DNA from: Eutrigla gurnardus
Lineage: Eukaryota; Chordata; Actinopteri; Perciformes; Triglidae
NCBI GenBank assembly: GCA_963514095.1
Contig: OY741284.1
Coordinates: 3,558,001-3,622,000, forward strand
Direction of reading: 5' to 3'
DNA: 64,000 bases
Of this stretch, positions 62,201 through 64,000 are shown in pieces. The notes below the pieces were generated by a model. It was not told the DNA's origin and did not search any database. It saw only the letters and a program-made list of their open reading frames with translations. The position numbers and the translations under genes are program-made. The first letter of the stretch is position 1. Each line of letters begins with the position of its first letter.

Positions 62201-63257
62201 ACAATATTTACTGTGATCGTTTCACAGTAACGCTAACCACATTTTACAATGTAAAATGTCGGCCTGCTGTTTTACAATGTTAACTCTATGCTACGATGTT
62301 GACTGCACCCGTTTCACAATGTTAACCATGCATTACGATGTTATATGTGGCCGTTCCACAACGTTAGCATGTTTCGATGTTAACTGCGACTTCTTCACAA
62401 TGTTAATGTGTAGCAATGTTGACAACATTAACCAAGAGTGGCGTCTGGCCAATAGAGGGTGCTAGGGTGCTAACCACGTGTTGCAATATTAACGGTGACT
62501 GTTTCACAATGTCAACATTATCATTCATTATATTCTGCTTTAGAGGTGCCATGTATAAATGAGAGTACCATCTTGAAGAAGAAATTAAGCACATAAACCA
62601 AACAATCGAATATTGCTTTAAATCGCCACATCAGCATTGTGAAATGACACACTGCTGCTGTTTTGTTTCATCCAATCAGATGTCTGTAAATTCACACTGG
62701 ATCCAAACACAGCACACAGAAATGTCTGTCTGTCCAACAACTCCACTAAGGCGACAACTACAGAAGCGGAGCAGCCATGTCTTCCCCACTCTGAGAGGTT
62801 CGACAGCTGGCTTCAGGTGTTGTGTGACACTGGACTGACTGGTCGCTGTTACTGGGAGATGGAGTGGGAAGGCATGGTTTACTTAGCAGTGACGTATGCA
62901 GGAATCAGACGGAAGGATGGAAGAGCTGATGGCTGCCTCGGATCGAACAATCACTCCTGGATGCTGCTCTGCGATGACAACAACGACCGTTACTCTGTCC
63001 GGCACGCAGATGAAACTTTGCTTGTTTGTCCCCATTCCTCTCCAACAAAAAGAGTTGGAGTGTTTCTGGACTGTCCTGCTGGCATTCTGACCTTCTACGA
63101 AGTGGCCTCCGACCAGCTAAACCATATCTACACCTTCCAGTCCACATTCACAGAGCCTCTTTATCCTGCGTGTGGGTTTGGTCAAGCATTTGGATGCTTC
63201 GGTTCCTCAGTGTCCTTGTGTGAGGTGGCAGACAGCGTCCAGTCCTCCTGCTGTTGA
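52967..63257 (+). CDS. NLR immune sensor: PYD-FISNA-NACHT-LRR-B30.2
   Basis: An intact teleost-type NOD-like receptor (NLRP/NLRC3-like) and likely cytosolic pattern-recognition protein able to form inflammasome-type assemblies through its pyrin domain. Six exons join in one frame: 52967-53246, 55200-57048, 60063-60233, 60399-60563, 60645-60691 and 62680-63257 (1029 aa). Domains in order: PYD (1 to about 88), FISNA (about 100-175), NACHT with Walker A GVAGIGKT (194-201) and Walker B LLFVFDGLDE (282-291), winged-helix/HD2 to about 708, two LRR exons (711-822), a short linker (EHGG-like LDHGGEQRLKPGLKK), and PRY-SPRY (838-1029). Splice phases agree at every joint. Only two LRR exons is short for the family. 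No single human orthologue is implied; such genes occur in large fish families, so no symbol is given. Confidence 0.92.
53247..54434. other. NLR intron 1, nothing recognised
   Basis: A non-coding intron stretch without a recognised repeat. Confidence 0.35.
54435..55077 (+). mobile_element. L2-like fish interspersed repeat with TSD and internal minisatellite
   Basis: TGGAAGTAGCA flanks both ends (54435-54445 and 55067-55077), a target duplication of about 9-11 bp. The insert begins TCCATCCATCGTCTACCGCT, carries GGGTCGCGGGGGGACTGGAG, and ends with the ubiquitous fish motif GGGAGAACATGCAAACTCCA and GGAATCGAACCCAGGACCCT. A 41-bp minisatellite sits at 54549-54830. Non-coding. Confidence 0.8.
54549..54830. 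repeat. 41-bp minisatellite inside the L2-like repeat
   Basis: About seven copies of CCAGTCTATCACAGGGCTGA plus CAAGTAGAGACAGACAGGTA(A). It is the reverse complement of the unit at 35214-36198. Confidence 0.9.
55200..57048 (+). CDS. NLR exon 2: FISNA and NACHT
   Basis: It begins after TTCTTCCAG. The FISNA region (ENIFTELFITAGGGIHINEQ, IEPSNIF) leads to NACHT with GVAGIGKT, FVFDGLDESR and WITTRPAAANQIP. Then come VFCWITATVLKDVL, FVHLSLQEYLAALY and LFYCLNELRD of the HD2/winged-helix part. It ends at a GTATGT donor in phase 2, just before LL-GC of the first LRR. Confidence 0.92.
57227..57267. repeat. Perfect 19-bp inverted repeat with 3-base loop
   Basis: TTTCTCCTATATTCACCAA, then TTT, then its exact reverse complement. 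It lies 178 bases into the intron after the NACHT exon. Confidence 0.9.
57333..58116. mobile_element. GC-rich non-autonomous DNA element with 3-bp TSD
   Basis: The element (57336-58113) starts GGGCCCTAGTTTCGT and ends with its reverse complement. CAT flanks both sides (57333-57335 and 58114-58116). The ends are rich in CGCGCAGG/CTGCGC. A 3-bp duplication and GGGCC ends suggest a PIF/Harbinger-type MITE. No transposase is present. Confidence 0.8.
58566..58781 (+). pseudogene. Myb/SANT-like ORF remnant of the Harbinger-type element
   Basis: About 71 residues, of which the middle 45 match the trihelix-like pattern with KRTIILQKYEEVK and WQKLTDCVNA. The frame ends early in a hydrophobic run (VVFIVLVVV), so the protein is truncated. 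Confidence 0.5.
58847..58990 (+). mobile_element. tRNA-derived SINE-like segment with poly(C) run
   Basis: Box A-like TAGTTTAGTGGTAGAG (58847-58862) and box B-like TAGTTTGAATCC (58916-58927), separated by 22 consecutive C (58866-58887). A T-rich tail follows and ends near CGCAATAAAAGGCC. Confidence 0.5.
58866..58887. repeat. 22-base poly(C) tract
   Basis: An uninterrupted run of C inside the SINE-like segment. Confidence 0.95.
60063..60233 (+). CDS. NLR exon 3: leucine-rich repeats
   Basis: Encodes LRGCKLSDNSCEALASILSS and NLRELDLSDNDLQDSGVKLL, a ribonuclease-inhibitor-type LRR pair typical of NLR exons (171 bases). The donor is GTAAGA. Confidence 0.9.
60399..60563 (+). CDS. NLR exon 4: leucine-rich repeats
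   Basis: Encodes LSGCMITEKGCASLAPALKS and HLRELDLSYNHPGDSAEILL, same LRR type as exon 3, in matching phase. Confidence 0.9.
60645..60691 (+). CDS. NLR exon 5: LRR-to-B30.2 linker
   Basis: A 47-base exon encoding LDHGGEQRLKPGLKK. A short exon with this (V/L)-HGGE-R-KPGL-K motif typically links LRRs to B30.2 in fish NLRs. Confidence 0.85.
60692..62679. other. NLR intron 5, no exon seen
   Basis: It contains a degenerate series of (T/C)ACAATGTTAAC-type units from about 61620 to 62520, in which ACAATGTTAAC and ACGATGTTAAC recur irregularly. No coding exon is supported. Confidence 0.5.
61620..62520. repeat. Irregular CAATGTTAAC repeat field
   Basis: Variants of ACAATGTTAACCATGTGTT and TTTCACAATGTTAAC recur with variable spacing. 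They occur in two blocks (61630-61745 and 62130-62520), separated by an unrelated stretch at about 61745-62125. Confidence 0.7.
62680..63257 (+). CDS. NLR exon 6: PRY-SPRY (B30.2)
   Basis: Encodes CKFTLDPNTAHRNVCLSN, RFDSWLQVLCDTGLTGRCYW, EMEWEG, VGVFLDCPAGILTFYEV and FTEPLYPACGFG, the diagnostic PRY and SPRY motifs, then a Cys-rich end. B30.2 domains bind ligands or partners and vary strongly in their loops. Confidence 0.92.
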
Positions 63258-64000
63258 GTGGAGACAAGTTGGCAAAGCATCACAAGACTCATTCATCAAC
63301 CATTTCTTCTTGAAGTTGAGTTGAAACTTAACCTGCAATATCTAGCATCTGCATGGTGAGGTATTTCCGAGTGAAACAATAGTAGAATTACAGATAGTAG
63401 GTGGGCCATAAAATTGACAGGAATTTGATTTGATTGTTGCAAAGATGAGGCAGAATTAAGCAACTCTGGGTCGTTCGCTCATTGCTCATTTGAGTCGACC
63501 CGGGACTGTGAGTTCCCCTGAGGCTGGGAGTTTCCTTCCCATCCTACCTGGAGTATATTCTCAGTTGCAATTCTAGTAAAATATGATGATATGCTGCCCT
63601 GAAACCTTTTCATTTTTCCCAGCTAACTAGCTTTGGTGCTGAAATATTACATACATATTTGTGTTTGGTGACATTCTGAAAAGCTTAGCTGATCTCAAAT
63701 TTAAGGACAGAGTCTGCACTCAATTGAGTGGACTTAAAGCACAATTTAGTACTGACATGCAAAAATAATTTTTAAAATAAAGGATTGAAATTATAGTCAT
63801 ATTTGTATTGAAGTATCTGCTCAGTTCAACGGTCAGTTGAACAACAGCACATTCTAGTTGGGACTTAACTGTACCCTGATGTTGCATGAGCGAAGGTGTA
63901 AGGAATGTTTAGGTTAGGAGGAAGATGAGAAGAGGCCTAGCTGTAAATTAAGCTTAGCTGTCTGATGAGGCCCTGAGATAAATTAGTGATGTTTCTGTTC
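63258..64000. other. NLR 3' UTR and downstream flank
   Basis: No further exon was recognised up to the window end. Confidence 0.4.
63776..63781 (+). terminator. Polyadenylation signal of the NLR gene
   Basis: AATAAA, 519 bases after the stop codon. Confidence 0.5.

Overview
The window is nuclear DNA from a teleost fish, most likely a percomorph. Four things support this: vertebrate exon-intron genes with GT-AG introns; a FISNA-NACHT-B30.2 NLR gene, an architecture expanded in teleosts; fish-type L2, Tc1, hAT, Harbinger and Gmr1-like mobile elements; and very abundant (CA)n microsatellites. I found no prokaryotic genes, CRISPR arrays, rRNA genes or canonical tRNA genes.

Three host genes can be reconstructed exon by exon. 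(1) 134-4115 (+): the last six coding exons of dmtf1, the cyclin D-binding Myb-like transcription factor; the Myb repeats lie upstream of the window. (2) 12686-28763 (-): a complete nine-exon carboxypeptidase M gene (cpm, 457 aa), a GPI-anchored cell-surface metallocarboxypeptidase, probably with a non-coding first exon near 32.2 kb. (3) 52967-63257 (+): a complete six-exon NLR immune sensor of 1029 aa with the order PYD-FISNA-NACHT-LRR-B30.2. Joining the exons at consensus splice sites keeps one open frame in both complete genes. A frameshifted TRIM-family pseudogene lies at 44717-45983 (-).

The rest is mobile-element and tandem-repeat DNA. 5.5-8.4 kb holds a decayed Gmr1-like Ty3/Gypsy element with a SCAN-like Gag and an integrase placed before the reverse-transcriptase region. 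The cpm introns carry a Tc1 relic, a hAT MITE with an exact 8-bp target duplication, SINE pieces and an RTE-like LINE relic. 33-44 kb has no recognisable host gene: it holds a 41-bp minisatellite, an L2 LINE 3' half, a 21/42-bp array open on both strands, and a (CCA/AACACC)n array inside a LINE reading frame. 48.4-52.2 kb holds a LINE with an intact 1030-aa endonuclease/reverse transcriptase. The NLR introns hold a perfect hairpin, two 3-bp-TSD Harbinger-type elements and a fish interspersed repeat with a target duplication.

The most striking theme is that several tandem arrays began inside mobile-element sequence: Tc1 transposase codons, LINE reverse-transcriptase codons, and an L2-like repeat at two loci. 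Microsatellites also directly abut many splice sites of cpm and one of dmtf1. I did not find a clear new biochemical system. The best leads are these array births, the readthrough-like frame after the dmtf1 stop, the ATGA-coupled LINE ORFs and the PYD-to-B30.2 NLR.
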